From: Crotophaga sulcirostris
Lineage: Eukaryota > Chordata > Aves > Cuculiformes > Crotophagidae
DNA: 64,000 nucleotides
Direction of reading: 5' to 3'
NCBI GenBank assembly: GCA_013397455.1
Contig: VYZB01000292.1
Location: 674,350-738,349 of the forward strand
Position numbers and translations under genes: made by a program. Position 1 is the stretch's first letter; each line of letters opens with the position of its first letter. The notes beneath the pieces are model-generated. The model searched no databases and was not told the DNA's origin. It worked only from the letters and a program-made list of their open reading frames with translations. Below are positions 35,566 through 47,945 of this stretch, in pieces.

Positions 35566-35712
35566 AAGAAAAAAGTCTTCACAATGAGGGTGGGGAGGCC
35601 CTGGCCCAGGTTGCCCCGAGAAGCTGTCATTGCCCCATCCCTGGAGGTGATCAGCGTCAGGCTGGATGGGGCTTTGAGCACTCTGATCGAGTGGGAGGTG
35701 TCCCTGCCCATG
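35566..35712 (+). mobile_element. CR1 LINE fragment lacking its 3' terminus
   Basis: AAGTCTTCACAATGAGGGTG, GCCCTGGCCCAGGTTGCCCC, GCCCCATCCCTGGAGGTGAT and GCTGGATGGGGCTTTGAGCA lead to GTGTCCCTGCCCATG, where the match ends. The last about 70 bases of CR1, including the UTR motif and octamers, are absent. As CR1 is copied from its 3' end, the missing end must be a later deletion or rearrangement. Confidence 0.93.
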
Positions 35713-37191
35713 TATATTCCAATATACACTTTCAGGAGTCACCCAGGATGGATTCTCTCACTCCTAAGCTTGGAAATTACTGCTGACCTTCTTGCCAAAG
35801 GATGTTAAGGCACGAGTGGAGAAACTGAGTGGGATTTACAGTCCAGTCTAGGGAGATCCTTTCCAAACTGCAGTTCAATGTAAGCATTTGTTCAAATAGT
35901 TTTATGGCATTTTTAAGAAACTTTATTTGTTTAACCAGTTTTCTAAATTGAATTTTGAGGTGTCTTTACTACTACACTTTCAATTGTCTTGTACTCATCA
36001 CTGCACACCATTTGCTGCACTCTCAAAACCAATCCAAAAGTCAATATAGATGGCAATAAAAGGGGAAAAGGATCGAAAAAAAACAAAGATAAACCTCAAC
36101 ACTAAAAAATTGAAGGCCTACAACTATGTTGCTGCCTTATTGTTAAATAAACCCCCGAAGTGGCTACTTCTTCCCTCTGTTGCTTTTTCTCAAAAGCAGC
36201 TCGGTAGCTGATATAAAAGGCATGTTGCAAATCAAGCTCAAGCTGCACATGACAGACGTGGGACTGGAATAATGAGGATATCACCATCTAAGGTTCAGCT
36301 ATAAAAGCAGAAGCTGTATGAGAACAATAAGGAATGAAATAGGTTTGCAGAACTGCAGGCAGCATTCCATGCAGAATTAATACTTCAGAAGGGAGAACTC
36401 CAGAGCACTGGATGAACAACCAGAATGACACGAGGAGTTTAGGTGTGTTGCAGCCATTCTGTTTCAGTAGTTAGCAGTAAATATCATACCCATAATCTTT
36501 TCTTTTGAGTGGTCACCTCATCCGTGGCAGCTGTAAAAGAGGAGGTGGCACTGGTTGCAAGGGGGAGGAGTTTTCCTTGTGAGATAATTCTTCTCATGAG
36601 AAATAAATTAGAAACACTTGGAAAATAGGGTGTGTAAGTTATTACAGCCTGAGGGCAGCAGGAAATTATGAGAATAATAGTGCATGCATGTCTTTTGCTA
36701 TTATTTACCTTGGCATTCACTAAGCCATGGGTAGTTGCCAGAGTGACTCCTGCATCACACGGTACAAAGCTACATGAATATTGTTCTCCTTCACAGGCAG
36801 AGACACCCCCACATGCTCCTCCAAAAACAGGGCAGTTTCTCATAAGGGGCTCTGGAAGCAGCCAACCTCAGGAGGAGAATTCCTCTTTCTTTTGGAGTAA
36901 ATAAATACCTCCAAGGAATCCCATTGCCTGAAAAAATGTTCCCTTCAGACCCAGTCCTGAATATTCTGAAGTCCCTTTAGCTAGAGCCTGAGCTTGGCAC
37001 TTGGTGCCACAGGGAATCTGCATCACCACATACTCTGTTAGCAAACATCTTCCAGCAGCTCCTATACTGGATAGTGAATCCTCAGTAAATCAGATTTCAT
37101 CCTGTACAGCTTCTCACATCCTCTGCTTTCCCACACTGATGACCTAAGCATTTTCAAAGTCCAAAACAGAAAAGACACTGAAAATCATAAA

Positions 37192-37211
37192 GGTGGGGGG
37201 GAGGGGGAGGG
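37192..37211 (+). repeat. G-rich low-complexity tract with G-quadruplex potential
   Basis: G runs of 2, 7, 5 and 3 are separated by single bases, with further GGG runs just downstream at about 37224-37231. Four runs of at least three G can be drawn. Confidence 0.75.
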
Positions 37212-37476
37212 AACATCAGGCAAGGGTAGGGACAAAACTGAATTGAGCAGCCCCGGATTTACACTCTGTTCCAGGCACCAAACGACCTGACACCTTCATG
37301 TTAAAGGTGAGGGAATGGTTAATAACTTGATAGAGAAACCACAGAGCTGAAAATGGACCCAGAACTTGATTCATATTTCATTAACTTATTTTGAAAAGTT
37401 TCAGACAGGAAAAACATTGTGATGCAGAGATGAGACCTTTCCCAAACGTATAAGATTCACATACAACATTAGGAGG

Positions 37477-37563
37477 TTTCTTTACATAGTAATTGTAAGA
37501 TTTCTTTACATAATAGCTTACATTATAGGCTTTCTTTACATAATGGTCTACATAATAGACCAT
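37477..37563. repeat. Short degenerate tandem array (24- and 30-bp periods)
   Basis: The core TTTCTTTACATA occurs at 37477, 37501 and 37531, giving spacings of 24 and 30 bases. The last unit contains an 8-bp inverted repeat ATGGTCTA/TAGACCAT around a 5-base loop (37543-37563). On the minus strand the array yields a repeated YYVKK-like peptide, a by-product of the repeat and not a gene. Confidence 0.85.
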
Positions 37564-38603
37564 AATATCAGGTGTCCATAATACCTTTGGACCTCAAGCA
37601 TATATCAGCAAGCTGGTTTGACAGGACAATGCCATGCTGCAGAGGAACTTAAAAAAAAAAAAGACAAAACCAAGGAAAGATATTAAAAATGAAGTGAGAT
37701 GCAGCAGAAGGCAAAAAGGAAAGAAAAGTGCCAATAAAATGAGTTGCTAGAAATGGAACAGTTTTACATGCACTAATCGTGTGGGGCTTTGAGGTGGTCT
37801 TAGGAAAAGAAAATGCCTTAAGCTGTGAATGGGTTTTATGGCTGTGGATTTAATATATAACAATACACAGTGGGTGTGTACTGCAGTGCCAAAGGACAGC
37901 AACAATCCCAGTGCTGCAGCCACTCCAGCTGTTTACCCCAGCATTTACAAAACTGAGGGTTAACACAAATGGCAAGTGTGAAGAGCAGATGTTTACAAAA
38001 GAGCAGCACAAGCACAGAGCTCCATAACCTGAAATGATAATGCAAAGAATTATAAGCCTCACTGAAGAGTGCTGAATGTGAAGTGCATGAGAAGAAGAAA
38101 CATCAGGGCAGTCCAGGAAAGAGTCTGCTATAAGATAGGGAAGGGTAGTTCCCAAAACTCGAGTGGTGTGGTCCCAACACTGCTGCAGAGCAATGGTTGT
38201 GCACATGGCCTCCTTGGAAACCTACATCAGCTTGATAAAGCTGGGATGAAAATGAAACACTGTGAATTTATATCCAATAAGCAAAAAAATCTTCTTTTTT
38301 TTTTTTCTTATAAATAATACTGTAGGGAAAGGGTATTCTCGAAGTCACATCATTTATTCTAATTAAAACATTCAGGTTCTGAAAAGAAAAAGGGACACAA
38401 TGTGAAGATGAGCAAGAGTCCAGGGAAAGAGATAACCAGCTATGGCCACAATTTTTCATTGGTTTCATAACCAGTAAAACTCCCTTTCCATAGACTCTTG
38501 GAACTTTATTCCCCATTTTCTGTTTGACCCTAGGATCTCAAAGTAGTTTAGAAAAACTAGGAAGTCAGAAAGCAGATGGAGGACAATAATCCAAATAAAT
38601 GAC

Positions 38604-38655
38604 TTGGGTTTTTTGGTTTGGGTTTGGGTTATGTTTGCTGTGTTGTGGTTTTTTG
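38604..38655 (+). repeat. T/G-rich tract (TTTGGG-like)
   Basis: The tract contains GGTTTGGGTTTGGGTTATG and further T/G-only sequence. The unit is not the vertebrate telomeric TTAGGG, so no telomeric origin is claimed. Confidence 0.8.
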
Positions 38656-39157
38656 TGAAAAACATGGTGAATTTCCTCCTGAGCATTCATCGTGTGTGGC
38701 ATTTGGGTCTTTGTTTTTCTTGTTGACCACCGCAAGAGCTGTTGTATGTGGGGGAGTGCTGGTACTTTGTCCACTCTCAAGATTTTGTAATGAATCGCCT
38801 GGTTTTATAGTGTTTTCTGAAAGCCCTGGTTTCTACCACCCTGAGACTGTCTGGAACCTTTGTTTTAGGAAAATAAAAAGTAAACTTAGATTTTCCCTGT
38901 TGTGAAGAACAATCAGAAAGGCAAAACAAAAAGAATCACGGTTTCATTAATCCCATGGGTTTTTCTAATTCATTTATTTAAACGTTCTTTTCTTAATCCA
39001 ATTTTAAAAGTATCACTCAGGAAGCAGACGTAATACTGTGTAACTCAAAGGTGGCAAAAAGTCCGATATAAAAACAAATTAATATTTTACAAAGTGTGTC
39101 AGTGACTTGAGAGATATGGAATAGTGGGAATTAGTTCTTAAGGGAGCAGCAAACCAG

Positions 39158-39664
39158 TTTGCAATCCCAAGCACCAATACAGGGAGGATACCAGATTGAA
39201 AGTAGCCCTGAAGAGAAAGACTCAGGAGTGCTGATGGATGAGAAACTTAACACGAGCCAGATATGAGGACAAGCAGAGAAAGATGGAGTTGTTCAGCCTG
39301 GAGAAGTGAAGGCTGCAGGGAGACTTTAAAGCAACCTCCCAGTACTGAAAGGGACTCCAGGAAAGCTGGGAGGGGCTCTTGATCAGGGAGTGCAGGGACA
39401 GGACGAGGTGGAATGGTTTTGAGCTGAAAGTGGGGAGGCTTACATTAGATCTTGGGTAGAAATTTGTTACTGTGAGGGTGGCGAAGCACTGCTCAGAAAA
39501 GTGGTGGCTGCCCCGTCCCTAGAGGTGTTCAAGGTCAGGTTGGATGGTGCCTTGAACCCCCCTGATCCAGTGGGAGGTGTCCCTGCCCTTGGCAGGGTGT
39601 TGGAACTGAATGGGTTTTGAGGTCCCTTCCAAACCAAACCATTCCATGGTTCTGTGATTCTATA
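39158..39664 (+). mobile_element. CR1 LINE fragment with internal deletion
   Basis: It starts with CAATCCCAAGCACCAATACA, then GTAGCCCTGAAGAGAAAGAC and TGCTGATGGATGAGAAACTT, coding in CR1 for the DLGVLVDEKLN-like segment of ORF2. After CACGAGCCAG (about 39263) it jumps to GTTGTTCAGCCTGGAGAAG: the roughly 200 bases that normally lie between, present in the 51811-52533 copy, are gone. The rest runs through CCCTGATCCAGTGGGAGGTG to the UTR and one or two octamers. Confidence 0.94.
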
Positions 39665-40230
39665 TAACACTTCTGTAAGCTGGAGAGACATCTGGAGTGA
39701 CTCTGTGGCAGCTTCGGCTCATCTAAGAAATACAGAGCACAAAGGACTTTCAGCAACTTCAGCTCAGAGTAAATGAGCACTCAAACCCCTTCAGTTGGGT
39801 TTGTAAACATGTCAATTAGGCACCACAAAGATGGCCTCGAGTATTTTTGAAGTCTCACCTTCCTCTTCAAAAGAGGTAGGATCTCTTTCTCAGTGGATTG
39901 TGCTCTTTAGATATGTACCAGCAGTTTTCAGATAGGAAGAACAAAAATGAGATTCACAGACACCTTTCTCCTCCACCTGCAGAACATGGCTCTCATGGGC
40001 CTGCACAACAGAGTCTGCCACAGAGAAACCAATCTGTGACTTTGCTTCTTTCCCTATAAAGTGAAGACAGTACATATCAACTTCACAGGATTCCCAGTAC
40101 ATTCCTAGAGTAGTTCTGAGATCTTCCAGAAGGATATTATGGTCCCATGAAGGCAGCCCCACTCTCTCCCTTTCCAGAGTGAACAACGTCCTTGTACCAA
40201 CCACCTTCTCTCGAGCTTCTTCCAGAATAG
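39665..40230. other. No recognised feature
   Basis: Unique-looking sequence between two CR1 copies. The 104-codon minus-strand frame at 39890-40204 has no motif that I recognise. Confidence 0.45.
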
Positions 40231-40606
40231 TTTCACAGTTTCACAGTATAACCAGGTTGGAAGAGACCTCTGAGATCATCAAGTCCAACCTATAAGTCAA
40301 CACTAACACCATCCCATCACCTAAACCATGGCACTGAGTGCCTCATCCAATCTTCCCTTAAACACATCAAGGGTTGGCGACTCCACCACCTCCCTGGGCA
40401 GCGCATTCCAGTGGCCAATCACCCTTTCAGTGTAGAACTTCTTCCTAACATCAAGTCTAAACCTCCCCTGACGAAGTTTAAGTCCGTGCCCTCTAGTTCT
40501 GTCACTGGTCACCTGTGAGAAGAGACCAACGCCCGCTTGACTACAACCTCCTTTTAGGTAGTTGTAGAGAGCAATAAGGTCACCCCTGAGCCTCCTCTTC
40601 TCCAGG
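40231..40606 (-). mobile_element. CR1 LINE 3' fragment, minus strand, GATACTGT-type tail
   Basis: On the minus strand the frame is open from [13 protein letters not shown] through [29 protein letters not shown] and [15 protein letters not shown] to the stop at 40321-40323. The 3' UTR reads TTGGACTTGATGATCTCAGA and ends in AACTGTGA-like octamers, not ATTCTATG. It closely resembles the copy at 57482-57824: about 15 differences over about 330 bases by eye. It is likely one of the younger insertions here, and is still only a truncated fragment. Confidence 0.96.
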
Positions 40607-42367
40607 TGGTGACAGAGGATTTTACTAACAGACTCTCCTGCCCTTTTACATCAGTAGAGCTGGTGTTCCCTGGGCTGCTTCTGGGCATTTCCAATGGAAT
40701 TTATAGTTTCGTTTTCAGTCTAAATACCCGGTATAAACAGAGCCAGGGGTTGGCTGCCAGAGTTTTGGCAAAGGCTGCTGGAAGAAGTCTCCTGTTAATG
40801 CACTTGTTCTGCCGATATTGTAAGGATGCTTTCAGGCATACACAGTTTTTGAAGGGGTCACTTCCACAGTGGGCTGAGGGTAGGGCTGGGTGGATGGGAG
40901 AAAAGCCCAGAGGCACCAGGTATAGTTCCGTGGCCCAGCTGATCCATACAACGCACCTGCCTGCATCCCGCTGCTTGCATTTCTGGCCTGCACTGATACA
41001 TCTGATAAAGAATCGTGTCAGAAAAGCAGAAAAATGGAAGGTTTCCCTTTGAATTTACAATCTAACAACAGGCTTGTTAAGATGAGATGGTTCTGAAGTG
41101 AAGTCAAGTTGACAGCCTCTCTTGAAGGACCCACATAGCAGGAATCTGATGTGCAGATGGCTCTTTCCAGGCTGGAGGAACACTGCGTGACTCCGGCACT
41201 CTCGGACGTAAAAATTGTCCTCCTTGCACTGTGCAAAATCAACGAGAATGCTGCAGGGGACCAGGGCCACCAGCTGAGAAACACTCAGGAGGGCTATTTA
41301 CTGTCAGCAAGGGGACATTTTTCTGCTCTAACCTGCAACTACAGAGACCCACAGGGCTGTGGTGGGGCCACATGGATGGAAAGGACGGCACAAGGGGAGG
41401 GAGCACAAAACCAACCGATAAGGTCTTTGTACATGGGATGAATGGATTTACCTGCCAGCACAACTCCTGGTAAAAGGAAGTGAGGAAGGAACAGTTAATG
41501 CAAAAAATGGACTTGATTCTCAGCTTCAATGGCTGTTGCACATTTATGAGGCAAATGTAGCTACTCCTGTTTAAATCAAGCAAGATCAAGGCTGGTAGCT
41601 CAGCATGGACAGTTGTGAAAGAGCTCTGGAGGCTGAGGGAGGTGTTCAGCAAGGATGAGTAGGTCAGTCCTGCAAAATTGTTTTTCTTACACAAAATGCA
41701 AAGCTTCTGAGCAGATTCCCTGAAAATGCTCCCAAAGGGAAGTATTTGTTATTTTATGGAGTTAAGGACTGGGGCAAAATCTGATGTGGCCCAGTCGGGT
41801 GAAATGAATGTAATGCAAGTAGTTGCAGTCAACTCTGGATCTGTGAAGCACTGTGTCCAGGAGGGCTTTCTGTCACTTGTTTTCTGCTTCTACCCTTCTC
41901 CACACTGAGCCAGACTGGTCTTTTTCCTCTCCTTATCTTACAGTAGTATTTAGCAATCACATATATCACAGAGTAGCAGACAGCAGTGAAGAGTAGGCAG
42001 GCACTGGCAAGTTTCCCACAGTTGTCTGCTCTGACTCGTGTTCCTGTACTCTGACCTGGAACTCCTAGCATTCATTCCCTTTCCACAGGAGAAGAGAAGC
42101 AACAAGATAGGAAGAAAATGCCAAAATTGAAGACTTCCACTGCACTGTTGCCACGCTTTCCTCATTTGGCCCATACCCTCTGGATTACTCTTATGGCGGA
42201 AAAATTATTAGTTTGAATGTGTAAAATCCAGATAGTGGTAAAGAACTGAAGGTGGAACAAGCAGAAGAAATTCCTATCTAAATCAGTACAGAATACATCA
42301 GACTACAACAACCAAGATGGTCATAACTCAGATATGCACAAACATCACATTTTTTTGGCTGGCCATG
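40607..42367. other. No recognised feature
   Basis: GC content is slightly higher than in the neighbours. Large frames overlap on both strands (148 codons from 40606 plus, 151 codons at 41239-41694 minus) and carry no motif that I recognise, so they are treated as chance. Confidence 0.4.
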
Positions 42368-42694
42368 CAGTACAGGGGCTATGGGAAAGCTGGGGAGGGG
42401 TTCTTAATCAGGGAGTGCAGGGATGGGATGAGGGGGAACAGTTTTCAACTGAAGGCGGGGAGACTGAGATGAGATCTTAGGAAGAAATGTTTTCCTGTGA
42501 GAGTGGGGAGGCCGTGGTACAGGTTGCCCAGAGAAGTGTTGGCTGCCCCATCCCTGGAGGTGTTGAAGGCCAGGTTGGATGGGGCTTTGAGCCTCCTGAT
42601 CCAGTGGGAGGTGTCCTGCCCATGGCAGGGGGTTGGAATTGGATGGGCTTTGAGATCCCTTCCAACCCAAACCATTTTATGATTCTATGATTCT
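42368..42694 (+). mobile_element. CR1 LINE 3' fragment
   Basis: It runs from AGGGGCTATGGGAAAGCTGG through TCAGGGAGTGCAGGGATGGG, GGAAGAAATGTTTTCCTGTG and CCCCATCCCTGGAGGTGTTG to the UTR (ATCCCTTCCAACCCAAACC) and two octamers. It is the same subfamily as the copies at 39158, 47669 and 51811 (GGATGGGCTTTGAGGTCCC type). Single-base losses such as GTGTCCTGCCC break the frame. Confidence 0.95.
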
Positions 42695-45600
42695 ACTTTG
42701 TATTTTTCACATAAACCCAGCTCCCTAGAATCAAGAAATGACCTATCAGTCTTCCTTGTCAATTAAAAGACAGTTTCTGAAATGCCTAGAAAAGCCTGAA
42801 AAACTGGATCCTAAGGGACATCCAGCAAGTAAAACAAATCTAGAACGATCTCTTTGTTTCTCAGATCTGATTTATGACTTTTGTACCCTTTGAACAGTCC
42901 ACAGTCATAAAAAGAAATTAAGTTGGAGTTCTTCCTTTCCTTTAAACATTTGGTTTATAAATCAATATGAAGGATTGAAACTGCAGTGTCCTAGGTTTTT
43001 CCCATAGAAGTTCTCAGCTAAAATGTTCAAAGCTTTCCAGAAATCATTCCTACATGCACACAGGGGACATTAAACTCTTTCTATTTCTTTCAGACATTGA
43101 GTTCAAACTCTAAGTTGCGAATCTAGAAACACCGAAGCATATTCAATATTAATGTATTTTAATTACATTGCCAGATCTAAGACAAAGATAACATAATACT
43201 AACAACTACACCAACCAACATTGGAAATCCTGTGGCCAGACATCCATACATTATGGGGAATGCCATAAAAATTATGATTTATAAGATTCTCATAAAAAAC
43301 AGGCAAGAAACAATAGCATTAGGAGGCAATAATTTATACTGGTTTGCCATGAAATTTCACAGGACTAATGAGAACAAAAAGCTCCAGTTGAACACTGATG
43401 TGCTACTTTTCTGTAGGAATTCTTTTGTTTCCTCACCCCGTATGAACTGCTACATACAGTTATGGCAGAACCCCCCTTCCTCTAATGGGATTCCTGTCTT
43501 CAGTATTGCTTCCCATCTCTCTCCATGACTCAGGGCTGCACCAGACCTTAATCTTTTATTCTTGACCCCAAATTCATAGTGGTTCTCTTCTCTTTAGCCA
43601 AATATACAATATAGGGTCCAAGGGATGCATATTAATGATTAAAAAGAAACAAATACAATCTTCCTTTCTCAAAAGAACCGAACAATTCTGCTTGTGCTAC
43701 TCATGAAGAAAGAGGAAACTACAGGCAGCCACAGGGCATGGAGAGCTTGAATCACCCCAGCTGTTCTCTAATTTGAAGATGAAAGTTTTAAAATCTTTCC
43801 CTTTTTAGAACAGTGGCAAAAATGATGGCACGCAGCCATGGGCTGCGAATTGCTGCCCCACCCCACAGATGAAAAGCAGGAACATTTACCTCCAGTTTCC
43901 TTCTTCAAGACTAACCTGTGCAGGGCAGGGAGGGAATTAAAAATCATCATTCCCTGGGGTTGTCTCAGGTATCCTTGTCCTTTGAACACCAGGGAGATCA
44001 ATCCTCAGTGCAATGCATAGGCATGTACGACGTGCTCATGACTTCCCAGAACATGTCGTTTACTCTTCTTGCTTCTTGAAGGAAAGTCTTAGCTTTAGTG
44101 CTGATCTGTGAATTTTCACAAATCTTCAGCTGACAGTCATTTTCCTGTATGGGGGAAGAGGGGTTGACTTCATTGTAGGGATTTGGTAGGCAAAGAAGGC
44201 CAGAATTTGTTTTATCTGCTAATGCTCATATGGAGCTGAGGGGCAGGTACAGGGCTGCTCACAGTGTGAACTGTTGGGCTGAACTGATATATTGGCATGG
44301 GAGCCATTCTTGTTGCTCCTGTTTCTCACCCTTACATTTAAACCCCAGCCACTTCTACCCACCTCCTGCAAGTAATTTTGCACAATAGGAGCACATTAAT
44401 AGATCAAAGCATACACTAAATACAGCCCTGGAGTTCTGCTTCAGACTAGATTTAGCCTAGTTCCATGGACAGAGTATCCCTGCTGTGTATTTGCCTTGTA
44501 TTTACTAGACCAATGACAGTTTTGGATCTTTATCCCCAGCTGAGGGTTATCACGCTCCTAAAGAAGGGTCTTTGTTCAAATGCTCCAAAGGAAACCTCAA
44601 TAATACATTCTAAACCCACTCCAGAGCATGGAAAGCAGAGATGGGGCTCACTTCACAACTGCACTGCTGCTCCAAACCAAAACACTAATTCAGGTAAAGC
44701 CTCTTTAGCAATTGTTGATGCAGGGTCTCAGGCAACTGTTATTCTTATAAGGGTTCATTGTGATGGCACAGCCATCACAACAAATACCAGCAACTCTGTA
44801 CCTTCTAACAAGTAAATAAACATCCTTAACTTACTCAAGTCCCCTGTAAATCTTTCCCCAAACACAGAAAAGCCTCAGATTACACACGAGGGAAAGCTGG
44901 ATGGTTTGTGGTAAGCCCATGTCTGCACAAATCATATCCCTTCCCTGATAGACAGGAAGAAACAGAACTACTTTAATATACACGTGCTTATGTTCCCCTG
45001 CTGTGCATAGGATGTGAGGACTCCAAAACACTGCAATCTGGACTGGAGTGGATAACTATCAGATTTAGGAATTTGTATCACATTGAGTGTGGATGTGACA
45101 CACTAAGCCAGCACAGAAGCAGCGATTACCCATTGTAGGACAAGAAGATACAGAGGTGGAGTAGATCTATAGTTCTTCCTTTAATACTGGTGGATCAAGA
45201 AGCTTTCTATGTCCCTACAACATAACTGACCTGATCAGAATTTTCCTTGGCTTCCAATGCAGCAGTGCCCATGAGGATCGCACTACAGTCAGTACCTTTA
45301 GTCCCTGACCATGATGAAGAACTCTCTCATGGCAAAATGCAGAGCTGACCTATATAGGTTGGTAGCAGAATGGTAGCAGAGACCAAACCCCATTTGGTGA
45401 CCCACTCAGCAAAGGTATCAGGTCCATGAAAAAGCTGGTACAACTTGGACTGAGTCTTTACCGGCATTGCTGTTTTTTGGACAAATGTGCATATTTGTAC
45501 TGCACAGGACGTTACTGGGGACCCACAAGCTGAAATCCTTCCTTGGCAAAATGTCTCCTTGAGGTGTGTGAAAGGTTGTCTATGTGAAGAGAAGATTTTA

Positions 45601-47668
45601 ACCCACCAGCATCTTTCACCATAAGAACACAAAGACTTACAACCTAGAGTTAAAAAAAAAGGTTATAATACCATATCTGCCTGTAAGAGCATCCCCTACC
45701 AGCAAGACAGCATAACCTACGTAGCTCACGCTGTCTCAGTGATCCTTCAGGAGCCTGCACTGCTTCACATTCTCCCTCCAGCAGCAGCTCTCAAACCACT
45801 GAGGGCAGCGGTCTGGTTCAACACTGGCCTTGCTTAACTGTCTGTACTTGTCAGACATCCCCCACTTGGATGAAATGAGATGAGATGTCAGATAAGAGCC
45901 TTTCAGGACAACTCCTTTCCACTCACCCTTGTTTGCTGCCTACAGGTCTGCCCTCAGCAAAGATCTTTTCAGTATTTCTCCTGTCCAACCAAATCAGACA
46001 CTCTTGAATTCAATGCTCTATCTTTTTATCCTTTCCCATCACACAGGGAAATGGGGAAGAGCTGAGGGGGCAAAGGAATGAGAATACTTCCTTCTGTTGA
46101 GTACATCTAAAATGAGAGGGAAGCAGGGATGTTCTCCTACTCTATGTAATTTTTTTTAAATCTCTTCATAAACCTCAGCTGTTTTCCACCACTAATTTAA
46201 GAGCCTTTTTCACCTATAAGAAACTCCCACCTACTGTAATCTGTTATTTCTGGTGCATTCCAGTATCCTGCACAAAATGCTTCTCAAGTCTGAACTCCAT
46301 TTCTTCTTTGACACTACCCACTGGTACACCAAAAAAAGCCTCCCTTTTCTCCAGGGCAGACATCCACTGTGACACCTTTTCTTCCTAAGAAAATCCCCAA
46401 CATGTTTCTTTCATGTATCTCTTAATTGCTGATTAACAGTTGCCTACTCCCACTCTCATATATCAGCCTGTATATTCCTTGCATGTTGTACATCAGGATG
46501 AGACTGCAAAGCCCTCCAGGCAGGCATCTGCTTAACCTACGTGTTCTAAAAAAATGTAGATTGGGTCAGACTGACTTTTTTTTCAGCCGAGGGGGAGTCA
46601 GGCAGAAAGAAAGCAAGCAAATAACCATAAAAGAAGGGGGGGTGGGGTGTGGAAATGGAAAACAAAGAACAATGGGATGAAGGGAAGAAAGGAGAAATGA
46701 AATGAAAAGGATAGCTGAAGAGCAGGAATAGAGAGCAAGCTAATATATTTGATGAGAATGCAACATTAGCAAGCACAGTGTGATCTGACAAGTGTGAACA
46801 AGCCCACACCAATGTTAAAAAGCACTACATCTGGCAATGCGTCAATGTTTAAGCAGCACTTTCCTTCTTCTTCCCATGCTGGGATTCTGCATCCTTGATA
46901 TTCCCTCAGATCCACTTCTAAGCTGCTTAAGTCTACAGGAATACATTCGTAGAGGTGAATTGGACAGAGAACAGATATAAATCGGTAGTAATTACAGTTA
47001 CCATCATTCTCTCCCTCCCTAGTTACCTCATTACAAAAGAAAAGATCAGCAAAACATTGTAAAATGCTGATATACACCCAAACACGGGGAATCATTTAAA
47101 ACAGAAATGTTGGGGTTAACCATATGGCGTTTAACCTACCTATCCCCTTGAGAATATTACTTTTACTCCAGCAAATATACAGCAATGAGATCATTTGTCT
47201 TTTGGAATACAGCAACAGTTCTGGGGCACTAAATTCAGCAGCTGCAGAGCTGTATATGGCGCAGTGTACAGATGTGAAAGGAATCTTTAAAATTTCCTCT
47301 GATAACTTTCTTCAGGAGCCCACGTTGATATTTTCCTTAAGGAAAACAAGCTTGTTTCCCTGTTACTGTGTGATAAACTCCTTGTGTAGATATGCATGCA
47401 GATTTGATCGCAACACTTATCAGTACGTTATCAGTATGCACATATACATGTCATACTCACTTGCTATTTTTATGGACATAAGGCTCCTAGATTTGCTACA
47501 GGTTAACAGTTTTGGCAGGTTTATACCGTGTTGTTCTCAGCTGGCATTTGAATATTCTTCTACATTTAATCACACTCAATAGCAACATCTTGTTCTTTTT
47601 TTACCTACAGTCAATCTGTGGGTACCCATCATTCTAGCTGAGGACAGTGGGTCTCACCCTCATATCTA
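42695..47668. other. No gene; purine-rich tract inside
   Basis: Five kilobases without CR1. A purine-rich tract lies at 46587-46739. A 17-base near-palindrome CGCAGCC/GGCTGCG is at 43831-43847. The longest open frame of the window, 152 codons at 47124-47582, has hydrophobic and cysteine-rich patches but no family signature and is judged to be chance. Confidence 0.4.
46587..46739 (+). repeat. Purine-rich low-complexity tract
   Basis: A and G make up nearly all bases, with GGGGGGGTGGGG at about 46636 and GGGAAGAAAGGAGAAATGAA further on. No unit repeats exactly. Confidence 0.7.
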
Positions 47669-47945
47669 GGAAGTGCAGGGATAGGATGAGAAGGAACATT
47701 TTAAGCTGAAAGAGGGGAGATTGAGATCTTGGGAAAAACGTTTTCCTGTGAGGGCGGGGAGGCCCTGACCCAGGTTTCCCAGAGAAGTGATGGCTGCCCC
47801 ATCCCTGGAGGTGTTCAAGGCCAGGTTGGATGGGGCTTTGAGCAACCTGATCCAGTGGGAGGTGTCCCTGCCCGTGGCAGGGGAGTTGGAACTGGATGGG
47901 CTCTGAGGTCCCTTCCAAACCAAACCACTCCATGATTCTATGATC
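47669..47945 (+). mobile_element. CR1 LINE 3' fragment
   Basis: AGTGCAGGGATAGGATGAG, CTGAAAGAGGGGAGATTGAG, GAAAAACGTTTTCCTGTGAG and GGAGGTGTTCAAGGCCAGGT run to the tail (GTCCCTTCCAAACCAAACC) and one or two octamers. This copy keeps the TGTTCAAGGCCAGG stretch that is missing from the 19507 copy and serves as a comparison for it. Confidence 0.95.

Larger units (their letters stand above)
35713..39157. other. No gene; simple repeats and short inverted repeats
   Basis: Contains a G-rich tract (37192-37211), a short tandem array (37477-37563), poly-A (37652-37663), poly-T (about 38290-38309) and a T/G-rich tract (38604-38655). The 78-codon plus-strand frame at 36668 has a hydrophobic N-terminus but overlaps a longer minus-strand frame and shows no other sign of coding. 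Confidence 0.45.

Noticed and set aside
36668..36904. 78-codon frame with a signal-peptide-like hydrophobic start
   Set aside because: The hydrophobic stretch is the only supporting sign. A longer minus-strand frame covers the same bases, and there is no domain or splice context.
37381..37563. Minus-strand frame with a repeated tyrosine/valine/lysine peptide
   Set aside because: It is a by-product of the short tandem array.
38604..38655. Interstitial telomeric repeat
   Set aside because: The unit is TTTGGG-like, not TTAGGG, and is irregular.
40606..41052. 148-codon plus-strand frame
   Set aside because: It begins with a non-ATG codon at the broken end of an antisense CR1 and continues into unrelated sequence. 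It has no motif.
41239..41694. 151-codon minus-strand frame
   Set aside because: It overlaps several plus-strand frames over the same bases and has no family signature.
47124..47582. Longest open frame in the window (152 codons, plus strand)
   Set aside because: No domain, motif or codon pattern that I recognise, an unremarkable start and AT-rich noncoding surroundings. Frames of this size are expected by chance in 64 kb.
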